In this document: positions 25,061 to 34,300 of the stretch, piece by piece
Numbering within the stretch: position 1 is the first letter of the stretch
How the letters are laid out: each line of letters starts with the position of its first letter
NCBI RefSeq assembly: GCF_015356865.1
Contig: NZ_JAAFZA010000022.1
Location: 1 to 64,000 of the forward strand
Length of the DNA stretch: 64,000 bases
DNA from: Catenulispora pinisilvae
GTDB lineage: Bacteria; Actinomycetota; Actinomycetes; Streptomycetales; Catenulisporaceae
Reading direction: 5' to 3'
Notes under the pieces: generated by a model
The model's input: the letters and a program-made list of their open reading frames with translations, nothing else
What the model was told of the DNA's origin: nothing
The model's database searches: none
Position numbers and translations under genes: made by a program

Positions 25061-25173
25061 CTAGATCGCGGTGAAACCGCCGTCGGCGGCCACCACGGCC
25101 CCGGTCACGAAGCTGGAGCGGGGCCGCCTTCGACGGCGAGCACCTTGGTCAGTTGGGCCAGAGCGCCCTTCGA
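25061..25173 (-). pseudogene. SDR oxidoreductase remnant
   Basis: Reading leftward, the DNA encodes SKGALAQLTKVLAVE, the segment following the catalytic Lys of SDRs. After a deletion and frame change near 25118 it continues SSFVTGAVVAADGGFTAI and a stop at 25061. About 70 residues that should separate these segments are missing. It is clearly a decayed gene, fused at its start to the MmyB fragment. Confidence 0.75.
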
Positions 25174-25455
25174 CGCACTGAGCCGCGCACTACGCCTCGA
25201 CACCGATGCCCGCGCGCACTTGTTCCGGCTGGCCGGGGCCGCGCCGGACGACCGACCCTCGGCGCGCGCCGCCGAGCAGGTGAGCCCGGCGCTGCGACAG
25301 CTGATGGACGGCTACCCGAACACTCCGGCGCTCGTCATGAACCGGGCCCTGGACCTGCTGGCCGCCAACGCGCTGGCCGATGCCCTCTGCGCCCCGTTCG
25401 ATCCGGCGGACGACCTGGCCCGCATGACCTTCCTGGACCCGGCGGGCCGCGACCT
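25160..25455 (+). pseudogene. XRE/MmyB-type regulator remnant
   Basis: Encodes the linker and part of the MmyB-like ligand-binding domain (ALSRALRLDTDARAHLF, then PALVMNRALDLLAANALA and MTFLDPAGRD). The N-terminal helix-turn-helix is gone and the frame ends abruptly in the GNAT fragment. In many actinomycetes MmyB-type regulators are divergent from an SDR gene, so this and the preceding remnant were probably an intact divergent pair. Confidence 0.7.
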
Positions 25456-25457
25456 TG

Positions 25458-25640
25458 TATCTGGTTGCGCACATAGTCCCTCGAAACGCCTCAGACGTCC
25501 CGAACGCGGGCGTGCAGAGATGCATATCGTGTCGGCCGTCGTCATGCAGCCCGGCGCTGCGCATGGTGCCCTCCAGTAGAAAGCCGGTCCTGGACGATCT
25601 GTTGGACGGCGAGCCTCGGGCTGGTGGTGTTCGGCATCAG
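25458..25640 (-). pseudogene. GNAT acetyltransferase remnant
   Basis: Reading leftward it encodes GFLLEGTMRSAGLHDDGRHDMHL, the typical C-terminal end of RimJ/RimL-type acetyltransferases, preceded by a short NRSS-like stretch. The usual preceding acyl-CoA-binding helix is absent and the final residues are frameshifted. It abuts the MmyB fragment directly. Confidence 0.6.
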
Positions 25641-25701
25641 GACCCGTACGCTGCATCGGTAAGGGTGAACTGCCAACCCGGCGACCGACAGGAGCGTGCT
25701 C

Positions 25702-27159
25702 ATGTCCCTTCTCGACCCTGCCATATGGTCCGGCAAAGCGTTCACCGGCGGCTGGACCACGATGTCCGGCGGCACCGCCCCGGTGGTCGAACCCGCCACC
25801 GGCGCCGAACTGGAGCGGATCGGCCTCGCCACCGCCGGCGACGTCACCGCTGCCGCCGAACGCGCCGCCCGGGCCCAGGCCGCCTGGGCCCGTACCCCCT
25901 ACACCGAGCGTGCCGCCGTGCTGCGCCGGGCCGGAGACCTGTTCACGCGGCACGCCGAGGAGATCCACGGCTGGCTGATCCGCGAGGCCGGAAGCATCCC
26001 CGGCAAGGCCGCCTTCGAGACCGGCACCGCCGCGCAGGAGTGCTACGAGGCCGCGGCGCTTGCCTCCCGTCCGATCGGCGAGGTGCTGCCGTCCGCCGAG
26101 CCGCGGCTGAGCATGGCGCGGCGGGTGCCGGCCGGCGTGGTGGGTGTCATCGTGCCCTTCAATGTGCCGCTGATCCTGGCCATTCGCTCGGTGGCGCCGG
26201 CGCTCGCGCTCGGCAACGCCGTCGTGCTCAAGCCCGATGTGCGGACCGCGGTGTGCGGCGGCGTTGTCGTTCAGCGGGTCTTCGAGGAGGCCGGGCTGCC
26301 CGAGGGCGTGCTCGCCCTGGTGCCCGGCGGCGCCGACACCGGGGCCGCGCTGGTCGCCGACCCCCATGTGCGCGTCATCTCCTTCACCGGTTCCACCGCG
26401 GCCGGACGCAAGGTCGGTGCCGCGGCCGCCGAACATCTCAAGCGCGCGCATCTGGAACTGGGCGGCAACTCCGCGCTCATCGTGCTGCCTGACACAGACC
26501 TGGACCGCGCGGTCTCCACCGCGGCGTGGGGCTCGTTCTTCCACCAAGGCCAGATCTGCATGACCACCGGACGTCATCTGGTCCACCGCTCCATCGCCGA
26601 GGAGTACATAGCGCGTCTTGCGGACAAAGCGAACAATCTGCCGGTCGGCGATCCGGCGAAGGAAGAAGTGGCGCTCGGCCCGATCATCGACGCCGGCCAG
26701 CGGGACAAGATCCACGCTCTGGTGCGGGCGAGCGTGGACGGCGGCGCTCGGCTGGCGGCCGGTGGTACGTACGAGAGCCTCTTCTACCGCCCGACCGTGT
26801 TGAGGGATATCACCGACACCACCCCGGCCTACACCGAGGAGGTGTTCGGTCCGGTCGCCCCGGTCCGGGCCTTCGACGACCTCGAAGAAGCGGTGGCGTT
26901 GGCCACGGCCGGCCCCTACGGTCTGGCCGTCGGCATCCTCACCGCCGACGTCATGCGCGGCCTGGAACTGGCCGAGCGCATCCCCACCGGCCTGGTACAC
27001 GTCAACGACCAGACCGTCAACGACGAAGCGGTGGCGCCCTTCGGCGGGGTCGGGGTCTCCGGAACCGGCGCGCGCTTCGGCGGCGTCGCGAATATCGAGG
27101 CGTTCACCGAGACGCGGTGGATCACGGCGCGCGGGACCCAGGTCGAATATCCGTTCTGA
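25702..27159 (+). CDS. Aldehyde dehydrogenase (benzaldehyde dehydrogenase-like)
   Basis: A 485-aa NAD(P)+ aldehyde dehydrogenase. It has VIVPFNVPLILAIR (cofactor region, about 150), FTGSTAAG (about 230), general base Glu in LELGGNSA (about 252), catalytic Cys in QGQICMTTGRH (about 287) and a C-terminal FGGVGVSGTG. The FFHQGQIC variant and Asn/Val in the N-lobe resemble benzaldehyde or vanillin dehydrogenases; the aldehyde is not determinable. ATG 25702 follows CAGGAG by 6 nt. It stands directly after the pseudogene cluster, 87 bp before glutamate decarboxylase, and may be cotranscribed with it. Confidence 0.88.
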   Translation: MSLLDPAIWSGKAFTGGWTTMSGGTAPVVEPATGAELERIGLATAGDVTAAAERAARAQAAWARTPYTERAAVLRRAGDLFTRHAEEIHGWLIREAGSIPGKAAFETGTAAQECYEAAALASRPIGEVLPSAEPRLSMARRVPAGVVGVIVPFNVPLILAIRSVAPALALGNAVVLKPDVRTAVCGGVVVQRVFEEAGLPEGVLALVPGGADTGAALVADPHVRVISFTGSTAAGRKVGAAAAEHLKRAHLELGGNSALIVLPDTDLDRAVSTAAWGSFFHQGQICMTTGRHLVHRSIAEEYIARLADKANNLPVGDPAKEEVALGPIIDAGQRDKIHALVRASVDGGARLAAGGTYESLFYRPTVLRDITDTTPAYTEEVFGPVAPVRAFDDLEEAVALATAGPYGLAVGILTADVMRGLELAERIPTGLVHVNDQTVNDEAVAPFGGVGVSGTGARFGGVANIEAFTETRWITARGTQVEYPF

Positions 27160-27246
27160 CGGAACCGCAACGGCCGTCGTGGACTGTTTATGCGCAGGTG
27201 GCATACTGCGCCTCTGACGTCAACCAGCCGACACGAGGGAGTGATC

Positions 27247-28617
27247 GTGGTACACCGTCACGACGACAGCGACGCGACTATAGATCCGGCCTACACCAAG
27301 CGCCTGGGTTGCACGAACGTTCCGAAGAACCGGATGCCCGACGGAGAGACGGCGCCGCAGGCGGTCTACCGCATGATCCACGACGAGCTGCTGCTGGACG
27401 GCAGTTCGCGGCTGAACATGGCCACCTTCGTGACGACGTGGATGGACCCCGAGGCCGAGAAGCTCATGGCCGAGACGTTCGACAAGAACATGATCGACAA
27501 GGACGAGTACCCGCAGACCGCGGAGATCGAGCGCCGCTGCGTCAACATCGTCGCGAACCTCTTCCACGCCCCCTCCTCCGGCGACGCGATCGGTGTCTCC
27601 ACGATCGGCTCCTCCGAGGCGGTGATGCTCGGCGGGCTGGCCATGAAGTGGAAGTGGCGCCAGCGCCGGGAGGCGGCCGGGCTGTCCACCGACCGCCCGA
27701 ACCTGGTGATGGGCTCCAACGTCCAGGTGGTGTGGGAGAAGTTCTGCCGGTACTGGGACGTCGAGCCGCGCTACGTGCCGGTGGCCCACGACCGGTTCAC
27801 CGTCGACGCCGCCGAGACCATGACCTACGTCGATGAGAACACGATCGGCGTGGTCCCGATCATGGGCACCACCCACACCGGCGAGTACGAGCCGGTCAAG
27901 GAGATCCACGACCTGGTCGTGGCCTACAACACCGAGCACGGCACCGACATCGCGATCCACGTGGACGCCGCCTCCGGCGGGTTCGTCGCCCCCTTCCTGC
28001 AGCCCGATCTGGAGTGGGACTTCCGGCTGCCGCAGGTGAAGTCGATCAACGTCTCCGGCCACAAGTACGGCCTGACCTACCCCGGCATCGGCTTCGTGGT
28101 CTGGCGCTCCGCCGACGACCTGCCCAAGGACCTGATCTTCCACGTCAACTACCTCGGCGGCGACATGCCGACCTTCACCCTGAACTTCTCCCGCCCCGGC
28201 AACCAGATCGTGGGCCAGTACTACAACTTCGTGCGCCTGGGCCGCGAGGGCTACACCAAGGTCATGGAGGGGCTGCGGGACACCGCGCAGTTCATCGCCG
28301 GCGGCATCGGGAAGATCGACGCCTTCGAGGTGATCAGCGACGGCACCGACATCCCGGTGGTGTCGTTCAAGCTCAAGGACACCGACAAGTTCACGGTGTT
28401 CCACGTCTCCGACGAGCTGCGCCGCGACGGCTGGCAGGTGCCGGCCTACACGATGCCGCCGAACGCCGAGGACATCGCGGTGCTGCGCATCGTCATCCGC
28501 GAGGGGTTCAGCCAGGACCTGGGCGAGGCGCTGCTGCTGGCGCTCGGCAAGGCGGTGCACCGGCTGAACACCACGCCGCCGGCGCACGACGCCGAATCCG
28601 GGTTCGCCCACAACTGA
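27247..28617 (+). CDS. gadB: Glutamate decarboxylase
   Basis: A 456-aa PLP-dependent group II decarboxylase converting glutamate to GABA while consuming a proton. The PLP-binding motif is HVDAASGGF, and the Schiff-base Lys lies in VSGHKYG near residue 275. The C-terminus has LRIVIREGF. The N-terminal segment (GCTNVPKNRMPDGET) matches actinobacterial GadB. GTG 27247 is 6 nt after GAGGGA; GTG 27241 and TTG/ATG starts upstream are possible. The stop codon lies inside the first unit of a 14-bp tandem array. GABA made here could feed the dehydrogenase at 22452. Confidence 0.92.
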   Translation: MVHRHDDSDATIDPAYTKRLGCTNVPKNRMPDGETAPQAVYRMIHDELLLDGSSRLNMATFVTTWMDPEAEKLMAETFDKNMIDKDEYPQTAEIERRCVNIVANLFHAPSSGDAIGVSTIGSSEAVMLGGLAMKWKWRQRREAAGLSTDRPNLVMGSNVQVVWEKFCRYWDVEPRYVPVAHDRFTVDAAETMTYVDENTIGVVPIMGTTHTGEYEPVKEIHDLVVAYNTEHGTDIAIHVDAASGGFVAPFLQPDLEWDFRLPQVKSINVSGHKYGLTYPGIGFVVWRSADDLPKDLIFHVNYLGGDMPTFTLNFSRPGNQIVGQYYNFVRLGREGYTKVMEGLRDTAQFIAGGIGKIDAFEVISDGTDIPVVSFKLKDTDKFTVFHVSDELRRDGWQVPAYTMPPNAEDIAVLRIVIREGFSQDLGEALLLALGKAVHRLNTTPPAHDAESGFAHN

Positions 28618-28703
28618 CAGCTCATGACTGGTCGCTCATGACTGACGGCTCATGACTGGTTGCTCACGACTGGCCGCTCACGACTGAGCGCCCACGACTG
28701 ACG
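28606..28703 (+). repeat. 14-bp tandem repeat, seven units, spanning the gadB stop codon
   Basis: Seven degenerate 14-bp units GC(T/C)CA(T/C)(G/A)ACTG(G/A)NN start at 28606 and repeat every 14 bp to 28703. The first includes the last codons and TGA stop of glutamate decarboxylase. The array ends 7 bp before the terminator. Confidence 0.92.
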
Positions 28704-28710
28704 TAATGTG

Positions 28711-28744
28711 AACGCCCCCGAGGCGGATCCGTCCCGGGGGCGTT
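28711..28744 (+). terminator. Terminator after glutamate decarboxylase
   Basis: AACGCCCCC (28711-28719) and GGGGGCGTT (28736-28744) form a perfect 9-bp stem with a 16-nt loop. There is no U-run, but it is the strongest hairpin between the array and the acetyltransferase gene. Confidence 0.75.
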
Positions 28745-28770
28745 CGCTTCGCCGGAGGTACCTGTCAACC

Positions 28771-29322
28771 ATGTCCATCGTCATCCGCCGCGCCGACCTC
28801 GCCGCCGAGGCCGACGAGATCGCCAAGCTCCTGGTGGACTACCTGACCACGGCGCTGCGGGAGCTCCGCGAGACCTTCGGCATCCAGGACTCGCCGACCG
28901 ACGTCTCCGGCGTGCGGGACTCGCTGAGCGAGTACGGCGATCCGTCCAAAGCGCTGTTCGTGGCGCGGGACCCGGACGGCGGACTGGTCGGGGTGGCGGG
29001 CTTGCGGACGCTTGAGCCCGGCGTGGTCGAGGTGAAGCGGATGTACGTGGTGCCCGAGAGCCGCGGCCTGCGGATCGGCTCGCGGTTGCTGGACCGCCTG
29101 CTCGCCGAGGCCGAGGGCCTGGGGGCGGCCGCCGTCCGGCTCGACACGGCCCGGTTCATGGCGGACGCCCAGCGCCTGTACCGCTCGCGCGGCTTCGCGG
29201 AGCGGAGCCCTTACCCGGGCACCGAGATCCCTCCGCATCTCCAGCAGTACTGGATCTTCTTCGAGCGGGCGATCGATCGTCAGGGTGCTGTCGGTGCTGT
29301 CAGTGCTGTCAGTCGTGGATGA
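28771..29322 (+). CDS. GNAT family N-acetyltransferase
   Basis: A 183-aa acetyltransferase. It has the beta4 strand VVEVKRMYVVPESRG, the acyl-CoA pyrophosphate loop R-G-L-R-I-G-S and C-terminal LYRSRGFAERSPY. The substrate is unknown. ATG 28771 has GGAGG 13 nt upstream, slightly distant; no better start lies downstream. It is transcribed after the gadB terminator and convergent with the SGNH gene, overlapping it by 14 bp at the stop codons. Confidence 0.88.
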   Translation: MSIVIRRADLAAEADEIAKLLVDYLTTALRELRETFGIQDSPTDVSGVRDSLSEYGDPSKALFVARDPDGGLVGVAGLRTLEPGVVEVKRMYVVPESRGLRIGSRLLDRLLAEAEGLGAAAVRLDTARFMADAQRLYRSRGFAERSPYPGTEIPPHLQQYWIFFERAIDRQGAVGAVSAVSRG

Positions 29323-29695
29323 GGTCGAAGGACTCCCAGCCGCCGATCGCCGTCCGGTTGGCGATCAGCGGTGCGGATCCGGCGTTGTCGGCGGTCACGA
29401 TGTCGCCGTTGGCGTGTGCTCGAAAGCTGACACTCCCGTCCGCGTTGTCGAGGAGGTCGAACGATTCCCACGGCCCGATCGCCGTGCGGTTCGCGATCAG
29501 CGGCGAGGACCCCGCGTTGTCCGCGGTGACGATGTCGTTGTTCGCATGCGCCCGCAGGCTCACGCTCCCGTCGGCGTTGCTGAGTAGATCGAACGTCTCC
29601 CACGGTCCGATCGCCGTGCGGTTGGCGATGAGCGGTGCGGATCCGGCGTTGTCGGCGGTGACGATGTCGCCGTTGGCGTGCGCCCGCAGGCTCAC
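29309..29695 (-). repeat. 132-bp triplicated beta-trefoil repeat (SGNH protein)
   Basis: Three near-identical 132-bp units (the last slightly shorter) encode the SLRAHANGDIVTADNAG core. The three together give one fascin-like beta-trefoil. The units share most nucleotides with those at 30966-31352. Confidence 0.88.
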
Positions 29696-30955
29696 GACCG
29701 GCGCCGCGGCCGGTGCGCCGAACAGCGCCAGGTTCACCGCGTTCGCGATCGCCTGGAGCCCGGCGTCGTTCGGGTGCAGGTGGTCGCCGCTGTCGTAGGC
29801 CGGGAGGTACATCGTCGGGTTCGCCGGGTCATGGGTCGCGGCGTCCTGGTCCACCACGGCGTCACAGCCGTTGCCCGGGCTGCGCACGTAGGCGTTGAAG
29901 GCCTCGCGCGCCGTCTCGCCCTGCTGGGTCCAGTAGCCGGCCCCCTGATACGGCGTCAACGTCGAGCACAGGAACTGCACGCCGTTCTGGTGCGCCGCCG
30001 CGATCAGCTGCTGCAAGCCCGCGATGAGTTGGTCCGAACTCGGCGGCGGGCTGGTCGAGCCCAGGTCGTTGATCGGGTCGTCGGCGAAGATCACCCAGCG
30101 GACGCCGGGCTGGGCCAGCACGTCCTGCGCGAAACGGTGCAGCGCGCTGGGCCCGGCCCCGTCGACCAGCAGCCGGTTGCCGCTGATCCCCTGGTTCAGT
30201 ACGCCGACCACGTGGCCGGTCTGCGCCAGCCGCACGGCCAGATCGTTCGGCCAGCGCCGGTCGGCGTCGAACGAGGACGCGTAGCCGTCGGTGATCGAGG
30301 CGCCGAGGGTGACCACAGAACCCTGAGACGCCGGATTCTGCACGTCGAGGTTGGTCAGGAAGAAGTAGCTGCCGACGGTCTGCGGATTCGTCAGGTCCCC
30401 GCTGCCGCTCACATCGCCGGACGCGATGTAGTTGGTCGCGGAACCCTGCTGATGGTAGGTCGAGGCGCCGGTGCCCTGCGGCAGATAGATGCTGATCGCG
30501 ACATCGGACAGCGCCGGCACCGCGAACGCGATCGGGTCGCTGACGGCCAGCGCGCCGGCCGCGATGGTCGTCGAGCTCTGGCCGCCGAAGGTGACGATCT
30601 GGTCGGTCCCGGCGACGGTGCCCGAGCCGGCGGACCGCTGCGCGATGTGGACGTCGGCGATCGCCAGCGGCTGCGCGCCGAACGCGTTGGAGATCTGCAC
30701 CCGGGCCGAGGTCCCGCCGATGCTGGTGTGCACGACCTGGCGCAGCGTCTGCTGGTTGAAGGCGGCGCCGCCGCTCTGCGGGGACACCGCCCATGTGCCG
30801 GTCCACGGCCCGGTGGCGGCCGCGGCGGCGGCGGTCGCGGCGGTCGGATGGGAGAGCGGGGCGTGCGCGGCCGCGGAGCCGGACGCCGCGGGCGCCACGG
30901 CCGTCGCCAGCGCGGTCAGGAAGGCTGCGACGGCCCAGCCGATACGGGTTCTCAT
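29309..30955 (-). CDS. Secreted SGNH esterase with C-terminal beta-trefoil
   Basis: A 548-aa exported GDSL/SGNH hydrolase. The signal peptide spans 1-30. Residues about 50-195 form a jelly-roll-like N-domain (the esterase family with this layout often deacetylates plant polysaccharides). Block I is GASITDG, where Gly-Ala-Ser replaces Gly-Asp-Ser. An oxyanion Asn/Gly lies near GISGN and the Asp-x-x-His dyad is in SGDHLHPND. Residues 421-548 are three near-identical 44-residue units. ATG 30955 is preceded by an AGGA-type site, 10 bp downstream of the GH95 gene stop, so it is the second gene of that operon. It probably removes acyl groups from the substrate of its partner. Confidence 0.85.
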   Translation of the reverse strand: MRTRIGWAVAAFLTALATAVAPAASGSAAAHAPLSHPTAATAAAAAATGPWTGTWAVSPQSGGAAFNQQTLRQVVHTSIGGTSARVQISNAFGAQPLAIADVHIAQRSAGSGTVAGTDQIVTFGGQSSTTIAAGALAVSDPIAFAVPALSDVAISIYLPQGTGASTYHQQGSATNYIASGDVSGSGDLTNPQTVGSYFFLTNLDVQNPASQGSVVTLGASITDGYASSFDADRRWPNDLAVRLAQTGHVVGVLNQGISGNRLLVDGAGPSALHRFAQDVLAQPGVRWVIFADDPINDLGSTSPPPSSDQLIAGLQQLIAAAHQNGVQFLCSTLTPYQGAGYWTQQGETAREAFNAYVRSPGNGCDAVVDQDAATHDPANPTMYLPAYDSGDHLHPNDAGLQAIANAVNLALFGAPAAAPVVSLRAHANGDIVTADNAGSAPLIANRTAIGPWETFDLLSNADGSVSLRAHANNDIVTADNAGSSPLIANRTAIGPWESFDLLDNADGSVSFRAHANGDIVTADNAGSAPLIANRTAIGGWESFDLIHD

Positions 30956-30965
30956 GAAGGCGTCC

Positions 30966-31352
30966 TCAGTCGTGGATGAGATCGAACGATTCCCACGGCC
31001 CGATCGCGGTGCGGTTCGCGATCAGCGGTGCGGCGCCGGCGTTGTCGGCGGTGACGATGTCCCCGTTGGCATGGGCGCGGAAGCTGACGCTGCCGTCGGC
31101 GTTGGTGATCAGGTCGAAGGATTCCCAGGGCCCGATCGCCGTCCGGTTGGCGATCAGGGGCGCGGCCCCGGCGTTGTCCGCGGTGACGATGTCGCCGTTG
31201 GCGTGTGCTCGAAGGCTGACACTCCCGTCGGGGTTGTCGATGAGGTCGAACTGTTCCCAGGTGCCGACGGAGGTCCGGTTGGCGATCAGCGGTGCGGCGC
31301 CGGCGTTGTCGGCGGTCACGATGTCGCCGTTGGCATGCGCCCGAAGGCTGAT
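30966..31352 (-). repeat. 132-bp triplicated beta-trefoil repeat (GH95-like protein)
   Basis: Three 132-bp units encoding SLRAHANGDIVTADNAGAAP-type modules, one complete beta-trefoil. The second and third differ from those in the SGNH gene by a handful of residues, indicating recent duplication between the two genes. Confidence 0.88.
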
Positions 31353-34300
31353 CACCGAGCCGGCCGTGGTGCCCGAGCCGGAGGCGGCCAGCGCGAAGAC
31401 ATGGATCGACGGGGTGCCGACGGCCAGCCCGCCACCGCCGGGCAGGGTCACCGCGGCGATCGATTTGCCCGCGGTCAGCGTCACCGGCACCGAGAAGATG
31501 TTCCCGGACCCGCTGTAGGTGGTGTTGCCCTGCCGGTTCTGGTATGCCGAACTGATCGCCAGCGCGCCTCCGGTCGGTGGCGTCGTGGAGAACCAGTCGG
31601 GAACGGTCAGGCTGTAACTCTGGGTACTGCCATCGGTGTAGGTGATGACGCCGGATCCGGTGGCCGGGCCGTAGTCGGCGGAGACCAGGAATCCGAGAGT
31701 GCCGGAGCCGGACGTGTCAATGGTCTGCCCCTCGGCGACCGTGTTGTCGTTGGTGCCGGCGGCCGAGTTGGGGAAGGCGAAGGTGACGCCGGAGGACGTG
31801 ACCGACGCCCCGGGACCCGCGCTCGCATTGGTCAGCGCCGTCTCGGAGAAGCTGGCGCCGTTGGCGTCGAAGTTGCCCGGCGCGGTGTTGCTGTCCGCGC
31901 TGATGCCGACGTTGTTGAACGACGCGGCCAGGTTCGGGAACGAGACCGCCGGGTCCAGACCGATCTGGACCTTGCCGAGGTGTTTCGCCGCGGTCGCCTT
32001 GGTGCCGGTGACCTGAGCGAAGGGCAGCGAGGTGGTGGGCGAGGAGGGCTGTTCGACCAGGTAGGTCGAACCGGCGGTCACCGGCACGCTCAGCGTCCCG
32101 TTCGTGGTGGCGGCCACCACGACGGCCCCGGTCGAACCGTTCACCACCTCGGCCTGCTGCCCGGGCCAGGGGTTGCGCACGGTCATGGTCTGCGTGCTGC
32201 CGGCCTGGATCGCGGCCGTGGCCAGGGTGCCGCCCTCGACCTGGACGTCGACCTTGGTGTCGCCCTGCACGGACACCGTGCCGGAGGCGTCCCAGCCGGA
32301 CGGCCAGGCCGGGGCGAAGCGCAGGGTGCCGTCGTAGTCCTGGACCAGCGCCTCGTCGACCGCGGTGGCCACCGTCGAGGACTGCTCGATGTAGGGCTCG
32401 TCGCCGGTGTTGCCGTTGAACAGGTTCGCCAGGCCGCTGATATAGGCCTGGTAGCCCTGGGTGACGCTGTTCAGGTCGGCCGCGACCTCGCTACCCAGAC
32501 CCAGCCGCGCGGCCTGGACCGCGTCGAAGTTCCAGTCCGGGTTGGTCTTGTTGACCCGGTCGGTGTAGGTGCGCTTGGCCAGCGCGGTCAGGTTGTCGCC
32601 GTTGACGACGGTGTTGTCGCCGATCAGGCCGTAGGGCCAGACCGGCTCCAGGCCGATGTTCTCGCCGTTCTGCGGCTTGGCCGAGGGCTGGTAGGAGTCG
32701 GCGATGATGTCAGTGCCCTGCGCGTCGACGGCCGCGGCGGCGGACGCGGAGGTCGGCTGCGGGTTCAGCAGCTGGGTCTTGCCGGAGTCGGTGCGGGCGT
32801 AGGGCTCGATCTGGCCGAGCGCCGTGCGCAGCTGCGAGGCGAGCCCGGAGTCCGTGTTGAGCTTGGTCGCCGCGTTCACCGTCGCGGTGAACAGCGCCTG
32901 GCTGGCGGCTATGTCAGTGGTCGGATCCGTGACCGCCCACTGGGTCTCGTGCGCGTTCGCGGTGGCGTGCAGGAAGTTGTCCGAGCCCACGCTCTGGTAG
33001 CTGAGCAGGAAGGTGGAGGTCTGCTGGAGGATCGGGTAGTACTTCTGGAGGAAACCGACGTCCCCGGTGGCCTGGTACTGCTGCCAGACCCACAGTGCGA
33101 TCTCCGCGCCGCTGGTCAGCGTCAGCGCGTTGTAGCTGGGGCTGGAAGCCTGCGCGCAGGAGGCGTTCTGCGTGTTGTTGCCGCCGTTGTAGTAGCCGTT
33201 GCCGTTGAACCGCATGGTCTCCGGCACACACGCGCCGGCCTTGCCGCCCATCTGCGCGCTGGTCCAGGACTCGATGTTCGGTAGATCATTGAGATACATA
33301 TCGAAGATCGGAGTGTTGAGCGCGAAGTTGCCGGAGGAGATGTTCGCCGCGATCTGCCCGCGCAGGTTCCACAGCCAGTACCCGGCCGGGTACCAGTCCT
33401 GTTTGTCCTGCGAGAAGTTGAACAGGTCGGCGACGCCGGCCTGGCTGCCGGGGTAGGTGCCGGCGTGCATGGTCGCCGCTTCGAAGTAGAGGTAGAGGGT
33501 GCGCAGATTCTCCATGTACTGCGCGGTTCCGTCGGCCGAGCTCATCTCGATCAGGCCGCTGTTCGCCCAGAAGTTGTTCCACCACGCCGACTGTGTGCCG
33601 AGCAGTGAGGACGTGCCGGCCGTGGCGTCGCCGCCGATGACGCTGTTCGCGGTCGAGGTCGGATCGCCGCCGGTCCACTTCGGCGAGGCGACGACGACCC
33701 GGAACGACCCGTCGGTGTTGGGGTTGAAGCCCACCTGGACCTGCGTGGAGTTCACCACCGAGGCGGAGACGTTCTGCCCGCCGGCGGTGACCGCGGCCAT
33801 CGCCCCGAAGGTCTGTCCGGAGTTGCCGGTCTGCGAGTTGTCGACCCAGGTCTGGGCCAGGCTGCCGACCGCGCCGGAGGCGGCGGTGGACGGCGTCCGG
33901 CCGCTCCACAGGCTCAGCGTCGCGGTCTGCCGGGTGCCGGGGTCGGCGCCGGTGACGTCGAGGACCAATTCGTCCTTTCCGGCCGGCACCCACGCCTTCA
34001 GCGTCATCCCGCCGCCGGACTCGTCGAGGACCCCGTTGTAGAGGTCGAGCGAACCGGTGAAGTTCGACGCGGAGGTCATCGCGGTGAGCCCGGGGATGTT
34101 CACCTGGCCCGGCGACAACCGGTCCGGCATCGTGTCGCTGCGGTTGAGCTGCGCGGTGAACCCGTTGGCCGCCCATTCCGCGACCCCGAGCGAACCGTTG
34201 CCCAGTGGCAGGGACTGGGTAGTGGCAGTGTTGGGCTGGCCGAGCACGACGTCGGAGCGGGAGACGACCCCGCCGGTGTCGAGCTGGAACGCCCCGTTCT

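Noticed and set aside
28606-28703. 14-bp array considered as a CRISPR
   Set aside because: Direct contiguous tandem units without spacers, overlapping a stop codon; no cas genes in the window.
30489-33284. 931-codon plus-strand open frame
   Set aside because: Antisense to the SGNH and GH95-like genes. Their catalytic and domain motifs are clear on the minus strand; this frame shows only Gly/Val/Arg-rich repeats.
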